Shown here: positions 41,561 to 50,997 of the stretch, in pieces | Layout: each line of letters starts with the position of its first letter | Numbering within the stretch: position 1 is the stretch's first letter | Source: Chryseobacterium gotjawalense | Lineage (GTDB): Bacteria; Bacteroidota; Bacteroidia; Flavobacteriales; Weeksellaceae | NCBI RefSeq assembly: GCF_030012525.1 | Contig: NZ_CP124855.1 | Coordinates: 124,001 to 188,000, forward strand | Length of the DNA: 64,000 nucleotides | Direction of reading: 5' to 3' | Position numbers and translations under genes: made by a program | Notes under the pieces: model-generated | What the model saw: the letters and a program-made list of their open reading frames with translations, nothing else | What the model was told of the DNA's origin: nothing | Database searches by the model: none

Positions 41561-43671
41561 CTCAACTGCACTCTTTTCCTGTCCTCATCAACTTCCACCA
41601 CTTTCACCTGAACATGCTGATGCAGTTTTACCACTTCATTCACATCCGAAACGAAACCTTCTTTGAGCTGGGAAATATGAACCAAGCCGCTTTCTTTAAT
41701 TCCCAAATCTACGAAACAACCGAAAGCGGTAATATTATTCACAATTCCGGGGAGAATCATTCCGGGTTTTAAGTTTTTAATGCTTTTCACCGTTGGATCA
41801 AATTCAAACACTTTCGCCGCTTTTCGGGGATCCAGTCCGGGTTTTTCCAGTTCTTTTAAAATGTCTTTAATTCCTAAAATCCCTATGGTTTCGGTCACGT
41901 ATTTTTCAGGAGCAATGGTTTGAATTTTTCCTTTATTCGCGATCAGGTCGATGGTTTTTAAACCCAAATCTTTCGCCATTTTTTCCACTATTGCATAAGC
42001 TTCCGGATGAACCGCCGAATTATCCAAAGGATTTTTCGCATTCGTAATTCTAATAAAAGCTGCGGCTTGCTGGTAAGCTTTTTCGCCCAAACGCGGAACT
42101 TTTTTCAATTGCTTCCGGTCTTCAAAAGCCCCGTTTTCTGTGCGGTAATTCACGATGTTTTCTGCCATTTTTTCGCCGATTCCCGAAACGTAACTCAATA
42201 GAGATTTGCTTGCGGTATTTAAATTAATGCCAACAGAATTCACGCATTTCATTACCGTAGAATCCAGTTCGTTTTTCAATTGTGTTTGATCGACATCGTG
42301 CTGATATTGTCCGACACCAATCGATTTTGCATCAATTTTAACCAACTCCGCTAAAGGATCGGACAGTCTTCTTCCGATTGAAATGGCGCCACGAACGGTT
42401 ACATCAAAACTGGGGAATTCATCTCTCGCAATTTTACTTGCAGAATACACCGATGCGCCGGCTTCGGAAACGATGAAAACCTGAGGCGGTTTATCGAAAG
42501 CGATCTTCTTAATAAAAAATTCAGTTTCCCGACTGGCCGTTCCGTTTCCAATCGAAATCGCTTCAATGTTAAAGGAATTCACCAAAGAACGGATTTTCTT
42601 CATCGCCATCCCCGTTTCGTTTTGCGGCGCATGGGGGTAAATGGTTTCATTGTGCAGCAGATCCCCTTTTTCATCGAGGCAGACGATTTTGCATCCGCTT
42701 TTAAAACCGGGATCGACCGCTAAAATCCGCTTTTCGCCCAATGGGGGAGCGAGCAGCAATTGCCTCAGATTTTCTGCAAAGATTTCGATGGCTTTCTGAT
42801 CGGCTTTTTCTTTCGCTTCCTGCAAAGTTTCGTTGGAAATAGCGGGCTCCAGCAATCTTTTGTAACTGTCTTTGATGGCCAAAGCAATCTGATCTGCAGA
42901 TTCATTATTTGATTTAATGAGGGTTTGTTCTATAAAATCAATCGCTTCTTCTTTGTCGATTTCTATTTTGGTTTTCACAAAACCTTCCGTTTCTGCACGC
43001 AGCATCGCCAACAGCCGGTGAGACGGGATTCTGTTCAGGCTTTCTTGCCAGTCGAAATACTGTTTGAATTTCTGCGCAGTTTCCTCTTCCAATTTGCTTT
43101 TCACCACTTTTGAAGAAATGAGCGCCTTTCGCTGAAAAAGCCGGCGCAGGTTTTTCCGCACGTACATATTTTCATTGATCCATTCTGCCATAATATCTCT
43201 CGCACCCTGCAAAGCTTCTTCTTCCGAACTCACCTTTTCATTCAAATATTTTGAGGCTAAAAACGGTAAATCATTGGCATTCTGGCTCATGATGATTTTT
43301 GCCAGAGGTTCCAGGCCTTTTTCTTTCGCAGCATCGGCTTTTGTTTTGCGCTTTTTTTTGAAAGGCAAATACAGGTCTTCCAGTTCCTGAAGATCGAAAC
43401 TTTCCTCAATTCTTTGCTTTAAATTGGGGGTTAAAGCGTTCTGTTCTTCAATTGATTTCAGAATGCTTTCTTTCCGTTTTACCATTTCATCAAACTGCTT
43501 GTTGAGTTTGAAAATGTCTTCAATTTGAACTTCATCCAGATTTCCGGTGGCATCTTTCCGGTAGCGCGAAATGAAGGGAATGGTGCAGTCTTCTGCCAGC
43601 AGTTTCAAAGTAGCGCTGATGTTTTTCTCTGAGAGATTAAGGGATTTTTGGATAAAACCGGTCGCCGTCAT
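41548..43671 (-). CDS. tex: Tex-family RNA-binding transcriptional accessory protein
   Basis: A 707-residue nucleic-acid-binding protein with the full Tex order: helical N-terminus (LEDLYLPFKKKRKTKADAAK, about 96-115), YqgF/RuvC-like domain (RILAVDPGFKSGCKIVC, about 320-336), helix-hairpin-helix pair (SYVSGIGEKMAENIVNYR, about 493-510), and C-terminal S1 domain (GMILPGIVNNITAFGCFVDL ... ESGLVHISQL, about 634-670). It is a housekeeping factor linked to transcription and stress survival. The tail ends at LSMIL, with the stop inside an intergenic repeat. Confidence 0.92.
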   Translation of the reverse strand: MTATGFIQKSLNLSEKNISATLKLLAEDCTIPFISRYRKDATGNLDEVQIEDIFKLNKQFDEMVKRKESILKSIEEQNALTPNLKQRIEESFDLQELEDLYLPFKKKRKTKADAAKEKGLEPLAKIIMSQNANDLPFLASKYLNEKVSSEEEALQGARDIMAEWINENMYVRKNLRRLFQRKALISSKVVKSKLEEETAQKFKQYFDWQESLNRIPSHRLLAMLRAETEGFVKTKIEIDKEEAIDFIEQTLIKSNNESADQIALAIKDSYKRLLEPAISNETLQEAKEKADQKAIEIFAENLRQLLLAPPLGEKRILAVDPGFKSGCKIVCLDEKGDLLHNETIYPHAPQNETGMAMKKIRSLVNSFNIEAISIGNGTASRETEFFIKKIAFDKPPQVFIVSEAGASVYSASKIARDEFPSFDVTVRGAISIGRRLSDPLAELVKIDAKSIGVGQYQHDVDQTQLKNELDSTVMKCVNSVGINLNTASKSLLSYVSGIGEKMAENIVNYRTENGAFEDRKQLKKVPRLGEKAYQQAAAFIRITNAKNPLDNSAVHPEAYAIVEKMAKDLGLKTIDLIANKGKIQTIAPEKYVTETIGILGIKDILKELEKPGLDPRKAAKVFEFDPTVKSIKNLKPGMILPGIVNNITAFGCFVDLGIKESGLVHISQLKEGFVSDVNEVVKLHQHVQVKVVEVDEDRKRVQLSMIL

Positions 43672-43872
43672 AATAGAGTTTTAAGACCGCTAAAATAGGG
43701 AGAATTATGGGAACGAATCAAGAGGGAGTAGGGAAAAAGAAAAGATAAGGGTTGACATTACTTATACATTCCTTTGACATTCCTTTGACTTTCATGGTGA
43801 TCCGAAATTCACGTGATTGGTGAAAGCTTTAGCAAACAGCGCGGATTTGTCAATATAATACGCAGTGAGGGA

Positions 43873-44253
43873 TTATTTATCATGAGTTATGTTTATTGTT
43901 TTTCCATCCTTCGCGTTGATCTTAATTTCGAATGCTCCTCCAAGCATAGGCATACCTCCGGATAATAATTTCTCCAAAATTCCTGCGTTTAAACTCCCAG
44001 TGATCACCCATACTTTATTATGAACCAAGTCGATATTGTATGGTCTTTCTTCTTCAATTTTTGATTTTCCATACATAACAAATAATTTATTCTCAGCTAT
44101 TTTGATTGCGGTTTCTTCATCTTTGACGAGACATTCTTCACAGTTGATTACCTGTTGATTTTCCGAAATATACTTTTCCTCAGAGAAACCGAAATAATAC
44201 AAAAGCAAACCACACATAAAAATCAGTAGAGTTACTAATATTCCTTTTTTCAT
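43873..44253 (-). CDS. NTF2-fold immunity-like membrane or lipid-anchored protein
   Basis: A 126-residue protein with an N-terminal membrane segment (MKKGILVTLLIFMCGLLLYY) and a compact domain reading DEETAIKIAENKLFVMYGKS, ERPYNIDLVHNKVWVITGSL and GGAFEIKINAKDGKTINITH. This order (A-I-x-I-A-E-x-x-x-x-x-x-Y-G, then RPY, then V-W-x-x-x-G, then KDG) is that of NTF2-fold immunity proteins which neutralise polymorphic toxins. No toxin gene is adjacent, so it would be an orphan immunity gene or a domesticated relative. Confidence 0.62.
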   Translation of the reverse strand: MKKGILVTLLIFMCGLLLYYFGFSEEKYISENQQVINCEECLVKDEETAIKIAENKLFVMYGKSKIEEERPYNIDLVHNKVWVITGSLNAGILEKLLSGGMPMLGGAFEIKINAKDGKTINITHDK

Positions 44254-44402
44254 TTTTATAAAAGTTTTTTCTTTCTTTACAAAAGTCTGACTACAAGAAA
44301 TCGCCTGTTGAGGAGCGATAAGGAAATTTCCCTCTAATTACTACATCGTAGAACAACTTTGTCAAAGTCAGGAACTTTGACAAAGTTTAAATCTTCAATT
44401 CG

Positions 44403-45686
44403 TCATTCCGCTCCTGAATACTTCTCCTTATATCTTTTGTAAAGCTCTTTCTGCTGGTTATTGAGGTCAATCTGTCGGCCGTCGATAAAGGCTTCGGTGA
44501 CATTGTTGGTGAGCTGATCCAGCGCATCGCCGTCGGAGATGAAAAGGGTGGCACTTTTGCCCACTTCCAGACTGCCGTAATCTTTGTCGATGGCTAATAT
44601 TTTCGCCAGGTTCAGCGTGATGCTCTGCAGGGCTTTCTCTTTATCGAGGCCATACGCCGCGGTGGTTCCGGCAAGGAAAGGCAGGTTCCGGGAATCGGAG
44701 AAATCCTTTCTGGCGCTGTAATCCAGACCGTGCAGGATTCCTTTGTCTGAAACCAGTTTGGCAAATTCGTAAGGAAGTCTCGGCGAAGTGGATTCGTTGG
44801 GCGGCAGTGAATGCGGATTGCTGATGATGAGCGGGAAACCGCTTTTTTTAATGTCATCCAGAACACTTTCAAGACTTGAATCGCCCAGAAGTACCGTCTT
44901 TTTCACGCCATAATCCTGAGCGAACTTAATGACTTCCAGTGCTTCATTGGCACCTGAAACGTCGGCAAACAGAATTTTATCACCGTTCAGCACGGGAGCA
45001 ATGGCTTCCAGTTTATAATCTTTAACGCCGTTTTTGGGTTGGTACGCTTTGGCTCTGGCAAACAGGGTTTTCAGTTCCCGGATGGAAGCATCGCGCCGTT
45101 CTTTTATTTCCTTATTCCTTTTTTCATCGGTGAACTTGCGGTTCGCCGGCCAGGAAAGATGGAGCACATTATCGGTGGCCACCACGGCGTCCTGCCAGTT
45201 CCAGCCGTCGAGATTCATCACAGAAGAAGTTCCTTTCAGGATTCCGCTTCCCAACACGGGCTGAGCCAGAAGCACGCCATTGGTACGGACGGTCGGGATA
45301 ACGTGACTGTCGGTGTTGAAAGCGATTAAAGTCCGTACTTCCGGCATGAAGCCGTTGGATTCTACGAAATCCACCGTGGCTTTGGTCGCGGATACTTCGA
45401 CCAGTCCAAGGGAATTATTGACAAGGATAAAGCCCGGATAGACCTGTTTTCCGGAAGCGTTGATCACTTTGGCGTTCGCAGGGATGGGCGAATTGATGCC
45501 GGTGATTTTTCCGTTGTCGAAAACAAGGGAAGCATTCTGAAGTACCGTGCCTGTCCCGGTGTGCAGGGTGGCTCCTGTAATCGCTACAGGAACAGTCTGC
45601 TTCGGAGCGGGGGCAGGCCGCTGGGCCGAAACCGCTCCGGAAATGAACAGGGTGAATGAAAGTATTTTGAAGACTGATTTTTTCAT
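44403..45686 (-). CDS. Amidohydrolase-family protein lacking the metal-binding HxH
   Basis: A 427-residue exported protein (signal peptide MKKSVFKILSFTLFISGAVSAQ). It keeps the outer frame of the amidohydrolase superfamily: the beta-sandwich start (ITGATLHTGTGTVLQNASLV), the KQVYPGFI strand, and the C-terminal LTLNLAKILAIDKDYGSLEV GKSATL-type block (written with a break). At the place of the first metal ligands (usually D-x-H-x-H) it reads ILVNNSLGL, and I see no replacement. It is therefore probably a non-catalytic partner of the 992-residue protein encoded 20 bp upstream. Confidence 0.78.
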   Translation of the reverse strand: MKKSVFKILSFTLFISGAVSAQRPAPAPKQTVPVAITGATLHTGTGTVLQNASLVFDNGKITGINSPIPANAKVINASGKQVYPGFILVNNSLGLVEVSATKATVDFVESNGFMPEVRTLIAFNTDSHVIPTVRTNGVLLAQPVLGSGILKGTSSVMNLDGWNWQDAVVATDNVLHLSWPANRKFTDEKRNKEIKERRDASIRELKTLFARAKAYQPKNGVKDYKLEAIAPVLNGDKILFADVSGANEALEVIKFAQDYGVKKTVLLGDSSLESVLDDIKKSGFPLIISNPHSLPPNESTSPRLPYEFAKLVSDKGILHGLDYSARKDFSDSRNLPFLAGTTAAYGLDKEKALQSITLNLAKILAIDKDYGSLEVGKSATLFISDGDALDQLTNNVTEAFIDGRQIDLNNQQKELYKRYKEKYSGAE

Positions 45687-45706
45687 GTTCTGATTGTAAT
45701 TTCTGA

Positions 45707-48685
45707 TTAATGGGAATGGGATTCGTGTTCTTCGCCTTCTAAAGTGTCGCAGTGATAAAGGGTGCGTTGCTTTTTCTCTGTACTCTGCGTATTTCCTTTT
45801 TTGGCGTCGTCGGAGAAGAGCATTTTCTGAATGATTCTGTTCTTTTCGTCTTTCACCATTTTGTCCTTCAAGGGCTGCTGTGCAGCGTCGAAATAGAGGA
45901 TTCCGTCTACAAAGGTTTTATCCACGGTGGCGTAAATACTGAGCGGATTATTGGTCCATAGCACCAGATCGGCATCTTTACCTGCTTCGATGCTTCCGAC
46001 TTTATGGTCGATCTGCAGCATCTTTGCCGGATTCAGCGTAACCATTTTCCAGGCTTCTTCCTGAGGTACATTTCCATATTTTACGGTTTTTCCAGCTTCC
46101 TGATTGAGTCTTCTCGCCATTTCCGCGTCATCGGAATTGATGGCCACGTTCACGCCTGCCTGCATCATCAGTGCGGCATTGTAGGGAATGGCTTCCCGCA
46201 CCTCTTCTTTATATGCCCACCAGTCGGAGAAGGTGGAGGCATTGGCACCGTGTTTCTTCATCTTGTCGGCGACTTTATAACCTTCAAGAATATGAGTAAA
46301 GGTCTGCACCCTGAAATCAAACCGGTCTGCCACATCCATCAACATATTGATTTCACTCTGCACATAGGAATGGCAGGTGATAAACCTTTTATCCTTCAGG
46401 ATTTCCAGCATCGTTTCCAGCCTGAGGTCTTTTCGGTAGTTTTTGTTGACGGCTTTCTCTTTTTCGTATTCCAGTGCCCGGGTGAACCAAAAGTCGAATG
46501 CCTGCTCGACACCACCTCTGGACTGCGGGAAGCGGTTTGGGCTATTGCCCCAGTTGCTCTGTTTTACATTTTCGCCCAGGGCAAATTTAATATAAGGTTT
46601 TGCCTGTGGAAACCGCATGTTTTCAGCATCTTCACCCCACCGGAATTTCACCATAGAGGCCTGTCCGCCCACTGGATTGGCAGAGCCATGAAGCTGCTGC
46701 GCCGAGGTTACCCCTCCGGCAAGCTGTCTGTAAAAATTAACATCATCGGGATCGATGGCATCGCTCATGCGGACTTCGCCGGAATTGTTTGTTCCCGATT
46801 CATTCACGCCCCGGGAAAGTCCGATGTGGGTATGTTCGTCGATGATTCCGCTGGTAAGGTGGAAATTGGTTCCGTCGATTACGGCAGCGTTTCCTGGAGA
46901 AAGCCCCTGTCCGACCTGCACGATTTTCCCTTTGGAAACTTTTACATCGGTATTCTTTGCAATGCCTTTATTGCTGTTGGTCCATACCGTGGCATTTCTG
47001 ATCAGATAGTCTTTCTGAGCGGGCAGCGTTTCTGCGCCAAAAGCAGAGAACGGATACCATATTTTTCCTGGTTCGTCAGCTTTGGCGATGTCTTCTTTCT
47101 TTGCTTCAGGTTCGAAAGCTTTGACAAAACTGATGGTGAAAGGCACACTGTGTCCGTCTTTATCCATAGCAGTACCGGTTCGGTTTCTGAAATCCGTTAA
47201 TGGCAGCATGATGCGGTAGTTCTGCAGCGAATCATTCGGAAGTTTCAGTTCCATGGCCATTTTATAATCGGCCACAGCGAGTTTTACTTTTCCTTTTTTA
47301 TCACTTTGGATAATCTCCGCTTCCGGCTTGGTGATCTTTCCTTTGATTTTAAGGTCGTAGGTCTGGCTGTTGAGCTGTACCCTGTAATCGCCGCGCACAT
47401 CGGTGTCTGGACTTCTGTTGATGATGTTCTGTTTTCCGGAAACCCAGTTTTCATAGATCACGGCTTCCTTCGCGAAAAGGTCATCTGAAACCATAATGAA
47501 ATTGGCCAGTGAACCTTGGTTGAGGTTTCCGAGTGACGTGACCTGAAGGATTTGCGCCGGCTTTTGGGTCAGCGACTGCAGGATTTCTTCTTTGGAAAGC
47601 CCTTTTTTGTTCAGGTCCCGGAGTTTGTCGAGAAAGGATGCCTTATCTTTCAGTTTAAACATCGTCAGCGCGAAAGGAACTTTTTCTCTGGCCAGATATA
47701 CCGCATTGTAAGGTGCCAGTTCCCAGTGTTTCAGGTCTGCGACATCCAGGTCTTCGGGGTTCATCATGTCCTGTACTTGGTAAGGTTTGGGGTATTCCAG
47801 CGGAAGGATGAAGGTGCCGTTGGTCGCCTTCATTTCTTTCACCCTCTGGTATTCGGTTCCGGAGCCCACAAAGACAAACTGTGTTGCGGCTTCGTCCCCG
47901 ATATTATCGGCGCGCAGTACGTCCCACTTTTCAGAAGTTTCAATGATGGTGGGCAGTTTCTTAAAGCGGTTGAACGCTTCTAGGTTGGTATTTTTATTTT
48001 CAGCATTTCCAGCTTTCCCATACCAGTCAGCATCCAGATACAGCTGACGCAGCAGCGCCACAGCACCCACGAGTGAGGAAGGGTAGGCCTGCCGTGAACT
48101 TCCTTTGTCCAGGGACAGCATGAGTCCTGCATCTTCTTTAATGACCTTTTCCGAAGAAATACCTTCGCCCAGAGCGATAAGTACGGCGGAGCCCCGGACA
48201 ATGCCGTCCTCGTTGAAGCTCAACACCGAACCGAATCCCTGATTCAGATACTCCTGAAAGTCTTTGCCCTGATTGGTAAAGGTGCTTACGGCGCGTGCAT
48301 CGGCTTTCACCGCGTCATTGTACGCAGATGAAGTGGCGTCTGTGGGCAGGTAAGAACTGCCGGGATTGTACTCGTTGCGTTTGGCTTTTTCGACGCCCAC
48401 GCTGGCATACGGATCGATAAACGAAGGATAGACGAAAGCGCCGTGGCCATCGATCACCACTGCATTTTTTGGAATGCTGACCTTGCCGGAAGCCAGGATT
48501 TTGCCTTCCTGAAAGACCAGAACCGCATTTTCGACTTTCGTTTTGTAATCCTGATAGAGGGTGATGTTTTTTACCGCATACACGCTGCGGTCTTTTCCTT
48601 TGGTATCATTGGGCCAGTAGCCGACCTGGGCAGACCCGGCCACAAAGATGCCGGCTGCCACAACAGAGAGTAATTTCCTGATCAT
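45707..48685 (-). CDS. Exported double amidohydrolase-family protein
   Basis: A 992-residue exported protein (MIRKLLSVVAAGIFVAGSAQ) built from two amidohydrolase-like halves. The N-terminal half (about 25-440) is degenerate: the metal site reads YPSFIDPYASVG where D-x-H-x-H is expected. The C-terminal half (about 550-960) keeps SGIIDEHTHIGLSRG (His pair), TCHSYVQSEINMLMDVADR (His), and NSDDAEMARRLNQEAGK (Asp), followed by the beta-sandwich GSIEAGKDADLVLW. It likely hydrolyses cyclic amides or peptides outside the cytoplasm. It is cotranscribed with the next amidohydrolase-like gene, and such pairs are frequent in Flavobacteriia. The tail is His-rich (EGEEHESHSH). Confidence 0.85.
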   Translation of the reverse strand: MIRKLLSVVAAGIFVAGSAQVGYWPNDTKGKDRSVYAVKNITLYQDYKTKVENAVLVFQEGKILASGKVSIPKNAVVIDGHGAFVYPSFIDPYASVGVEKAKRNEYNPGSSYLPTDATSSAYNDAVKADARAVSTFTNQGKDFQEYLNQGFGSVLSFNEDGIVRGSAVLIALGEGISSEKVIKEDAGLMLSLDKGSSRQAYPSSLVGAVALLRQLYLDADWYGKAGNAENKNTNLEAFNRFKKLPTIIETSEKWDVLRADNIGDEAATQFVFVGSGTEYQRVKEMKATNGTFILPLEYPKPYQVQDMMNPEDLDVADLKHWELAPYNAVYLAREKVPFALTMFKLKDKASFLDKLRDLNKKGLSKEEILQSLTQKPAQILQVTSLGNLNQGSLANFIMVSDDLFAKEAVIYENWVSGKQNIINRSPDTDVRGDYRVQLNSQTYDLKIKGKITKPEAEIIQSDKKGKVKLAVADYKMAMELKLPNDSLQNYRIMLPLTDFRNRTGTAMDKDGHSVPFTISFVKAFEPEAKKEDIAKADEPGKIWYPFSAFGAETLPAQKDYLIRNATVWTNSNKGIAKNTDVKVSKGKIVQVGQGLSPGNAAVIDGTNFHLTSGIIDEHTHIGLSRGVNESGTNNSGEVRMSDAIDPDDVNFYRQLAGGVTSAQQLHGSANPVGGQASMVKFRWGEDAENMRFPQAKPYIKFALGENVKQSNWGNSPNRFPQSRGGVEQAFDFWFTRALEYEKEKAVNKNYRKDLRLETMLEILKDKRFITCHSYVQSEINMLMDVADRFDFRVQTFTHILEGYKVADKMKKHGANASTFSDWWAYKEEVREAIPYNAALMMQAGVNVAINSDDAEMARRLNQEAGKTVKYGNVPQEEAWKMVTLNPAKMLQIDHKVGSIEAGKDADLVLWTNNPLSIYATVDKTFVDGILYFDAAQQPLKDKMVKDEKNRIIQKMLFSDDAKKGNTQSTEKKQRTLYHCDTLEGEEHESHSH

Positions 48686-48859
48686 GAAGTTTAGTTTTCA
48701 GAAGTTGGTTAAGCGGGCAAATTAACAAATATTTACCACTTAGCGTGTATTATCCGCAAAAAAACACAAGTGTTGGTGCAATAGAGGGCATGAAGGTTGG
48801 GTTTTGTGAATGTTTTGTATAACAGACTTACCGAACGATGGAGAAGGTGTTGATTCGAA

Positions 48860-49085
48860 AACAGAGGTTCTGAATGAAAATATCGATGCTCTGTTCTAAA
48901 AACGACACCTCCTTATATTGCTGGAATCCTGCTGGAAAAGCTACCGACGGAATAGCCTGTCCAGAGCGAAGCCGAAGGATTCAACGGCCTTTTCATCGTA
49001 ATTTTAATTTTTCAACGGGTGATTTTCAATTCATTTCTTGTCTTGCAGATAAAAGGGAAGTTTACTTATTGGCGGTAGTGTTTAT
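48860..49085 (-). repeat. Cassette-type repeat, diverged copy behind the DUF4260 gene
   Basis: The segment has the same order as the repeats at 54-58 kb: GTTCTAAAAACGACA (48894-48908), CTGGAA near 48922, AAGGATTCAACGG (48973-48985), CTTGTCTTGCAGATAAAA (49038-49055), and at the end GGAAGTTTACTTATTGGCGG (49056-49075) in place of AAGCTTAGTTATTAGC. It lies directly 3' of the minus-strand DUF4260 gene. Confidence 0.55.
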
Positions 49086-49112
49086 TTTTCTCATAATTCT
49101 CAACTACTTGAT

Positions 49113-49481
49113 TTAATCTTTTTTCCCCATCCAACCCAAATGGGTATTTTTAAAACTGTCATTGAATTTCAGTCCATATCCAAAAATTCTGTCCATTGCT
49201 GAATGTCCAAATAAAATAATGCCTGCTAAACTGAGTAAAGAACTGTTTAAGCAAACCCCCAAAATCAAAATGCTAACTGCAACCATTTTATGGTGGAAAA
49301 AATTATACATCCAAGCACCTGTTTTAGGATTGGCTAAATAACCAATCATTGATAAATCAGGTAATAGAATACAGGCCGGAAAAATCCACCAGGCATAGTC
49401 TAATTGATTAAATAGGATGATCGAGAGTGAAAACTGTCCCAGCTCTTCAAGTTTCAAAATAGTATTCATTCCGTTCTTCAT
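49113..49481 (-). CDS. DUF4260 family membrane protein
   Basis: A 122-residue membrane protein with three to four helices. Family marks are LKLEELGQFSLSIILFNQLD, WWIFPACILLPDLSMIGYL, N-P-K-T-G-A-W-M-Y-N-F-F-H-H-K (broken up here), and the final GHSAMDRIFGYGLKFNDSFK with HLGW. These match the DUF4260 family of small integral membrane proteins. The function is unknown. It is a lone gene followed by a diverged cassette-type repeat, so it could be a former cassette of the array at 53-59 kb. Confidence 0.8.
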   Translation of the reverse strand: MKNGMNTILKLEELGQFSLSIILFNQLDYAWWIFPACILLPDLSMIGYLANPKTGAWMYNFFHHKMVAVSILILGVCLNSSLLSLAGIILFGHSAMDRIFGYGLKFNDSFKNTHLGWMGKKD

Positions 49482-50057
49482 ATTTACTGAATTTATTTAT
49501 GATCGCACAAAGATCTAAACTTTCGTTCAATACCGCTTTATTAAAATCATGAATTTTCAGCTTGGCGTTTTCTTATTCTACTCAGTGTTTTCGGCTGTCA
49601 TCATAAGAACAGAAACAATGTATTGCAAAGGAAAGCTGATAAAATAACGACCTTCTGGATTATGGAATTTATAGGTTCAAATAGAAAATTCAGCGGTTAT
49701 TGTTGTGGTCACGGATATTATTGTGACCCCGGAAAAGGATTGGCTGCGCCGAATCTGTGATTTCAGGTGACAGAGCAGGGTTTTCATTGAAAAAATCATT
49801 TTTATTAGATGTAAGCGTGTTTTGAAGGCAGAAACACTCATGCTTATGGTGAAGTTTTATAAAGCCACACGGTGCCATTTCGGGGGATTGACTATTATTT
49901 CCATGAAATCCTGCCACATTGAATATACAAATCTTACTCGTTTTATTGAAATAATTTAGTTAATTTTGATCATGATAAACGGAGGTTTTTTCACAGACTG
50001 ATGTTATAAACAAGGTGGTTAAGATTCAGTTGTCCAATAGTTTAAATATAAAATATA
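49482..50057. other. Gene-free region of 576 bp
   Basis: No gene that I can support. The open frame at 49690-49917 on the minus strand has no family features. I see no strong hairpin or repeat. Confidence 0.4.
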
Positions 50058-50810
50058 ATGGAAAAGAATTTATTAAAATATTATATTTTTAAACGCCTTG
50101 ATTCGATCGGAAAGCATCTTTCAGAATATCCAAACGACAGAAAGCCTAAACATATTCATGGGTTACGCGTTGATATAAAGATGATAAAGGCGGTATTTTC
50201 TTTTGCTGGAAAGGTCTATCAGGAAAAATATGACGCCACAAGGCTAAGGCCATTATTTCAGGAAGCAGGAAAAATAAGGGTGAGCAAAATAACCATCCGT
50301 ATGTTGGCCTGTGATCCAAGTCTTCCTAAAAATCTTATTTCGAAGCTGCAAAATAAAGAAGATATTCTGGTTCGGAGCTTTATCGGTAATTGTTCAAAAT
50401 ACACCTTTCTTATCCAGGATTTTCGTAAAGAAATTTCCTTACCTGAAAAATTACCCGGTAAAAACACCATTAAGAAATACTTTAAAAATGAAATAAAGAA
50501 AGCAACTAAAATTCTTAAGTTGAAAGATCGGGAAAAGATGCATCGGTACAGAATGAAAATAAAGAAAATCATGTATTTATATAACGCTTTGCCTCCTGAA
50601 ATCGAAAAAGAAATTCAACTGAATGAAGCAGAAATTAAAAAGCAGGAAAAAAAGCTTGGCAATTGGCATGATACTTATTCTGCAATGATGTTTCTTTCGA
50701 CCGGACATTTGCGCATGAAGGAATCACCATGTTTTTCAAACATCAAAGAAAAAGAAAAAGAAGAATTCAATGCCCTATTCACCTACCTGAGGAAAAAAAG
50801 CATCCGGTAA
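50058..50810 (+). CDS. CHAD domain protein
   Basis: A 250-residue all-helical basic protein. The conserved H-x-x-R-V-x-x-K pattern appears as HIHGLRVDIKMIKAVFSFAG (about 33-52), a second basic helix as HRYRMKIKKIMYLYNAL (about 162-178), and the final block as EIKKQEKKLGNWHDTYSAMM. CHAD domains bind inorganic polyphosphate through such basic helices. No CYTH-type triphosphatase gene is adjacent. It is a single gene. Confidence 0.85.
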   Translation: MEKNLLKYYIFKRLDSIGKHLSEYPNDRKPKHIHGLRVDIKMIKAVFSFAGKVYQEKYDATRLRPLFQEAGKIRVSKITIRMLACDPSLPKNLISKLQNKEDILVRSFIGNCSKYTFLIQDFRKEISLPEKLPGKNTIKKYFKNEIKKATKILKLKDREKMHRYRMKIKKIMYLYNALPPEIEKEIQLNEAEIKKQEKKLGNWHDTYSAMMFLSTGHLRMKESPCFSNIKEKEKEEFNALFTYLRKKSIR

Positions 50811-50997
50811 AGCCTTTCAAACCCTATTTATTTTCGAAGAGCATATGCAGTCATCTTTGTTGAATTTATTGATTTTTAAGAAAATATTTGGATTGCAGTT
50901 AATGTTTAGTTAAATGCATTGTTTAATTTGTAATTAATGGTGGCGGACGTTGTAACTTTACTTTTTAAATGCATTTTATAAACTAAAAACAACAACC

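Noticed and set aside
46004..47200. Open frame of 398 codons on the plus strand
   Set aside because: It lies entirely inside the 992-residue amidohydrolase gene on the other strand and has a shadow-like composition.
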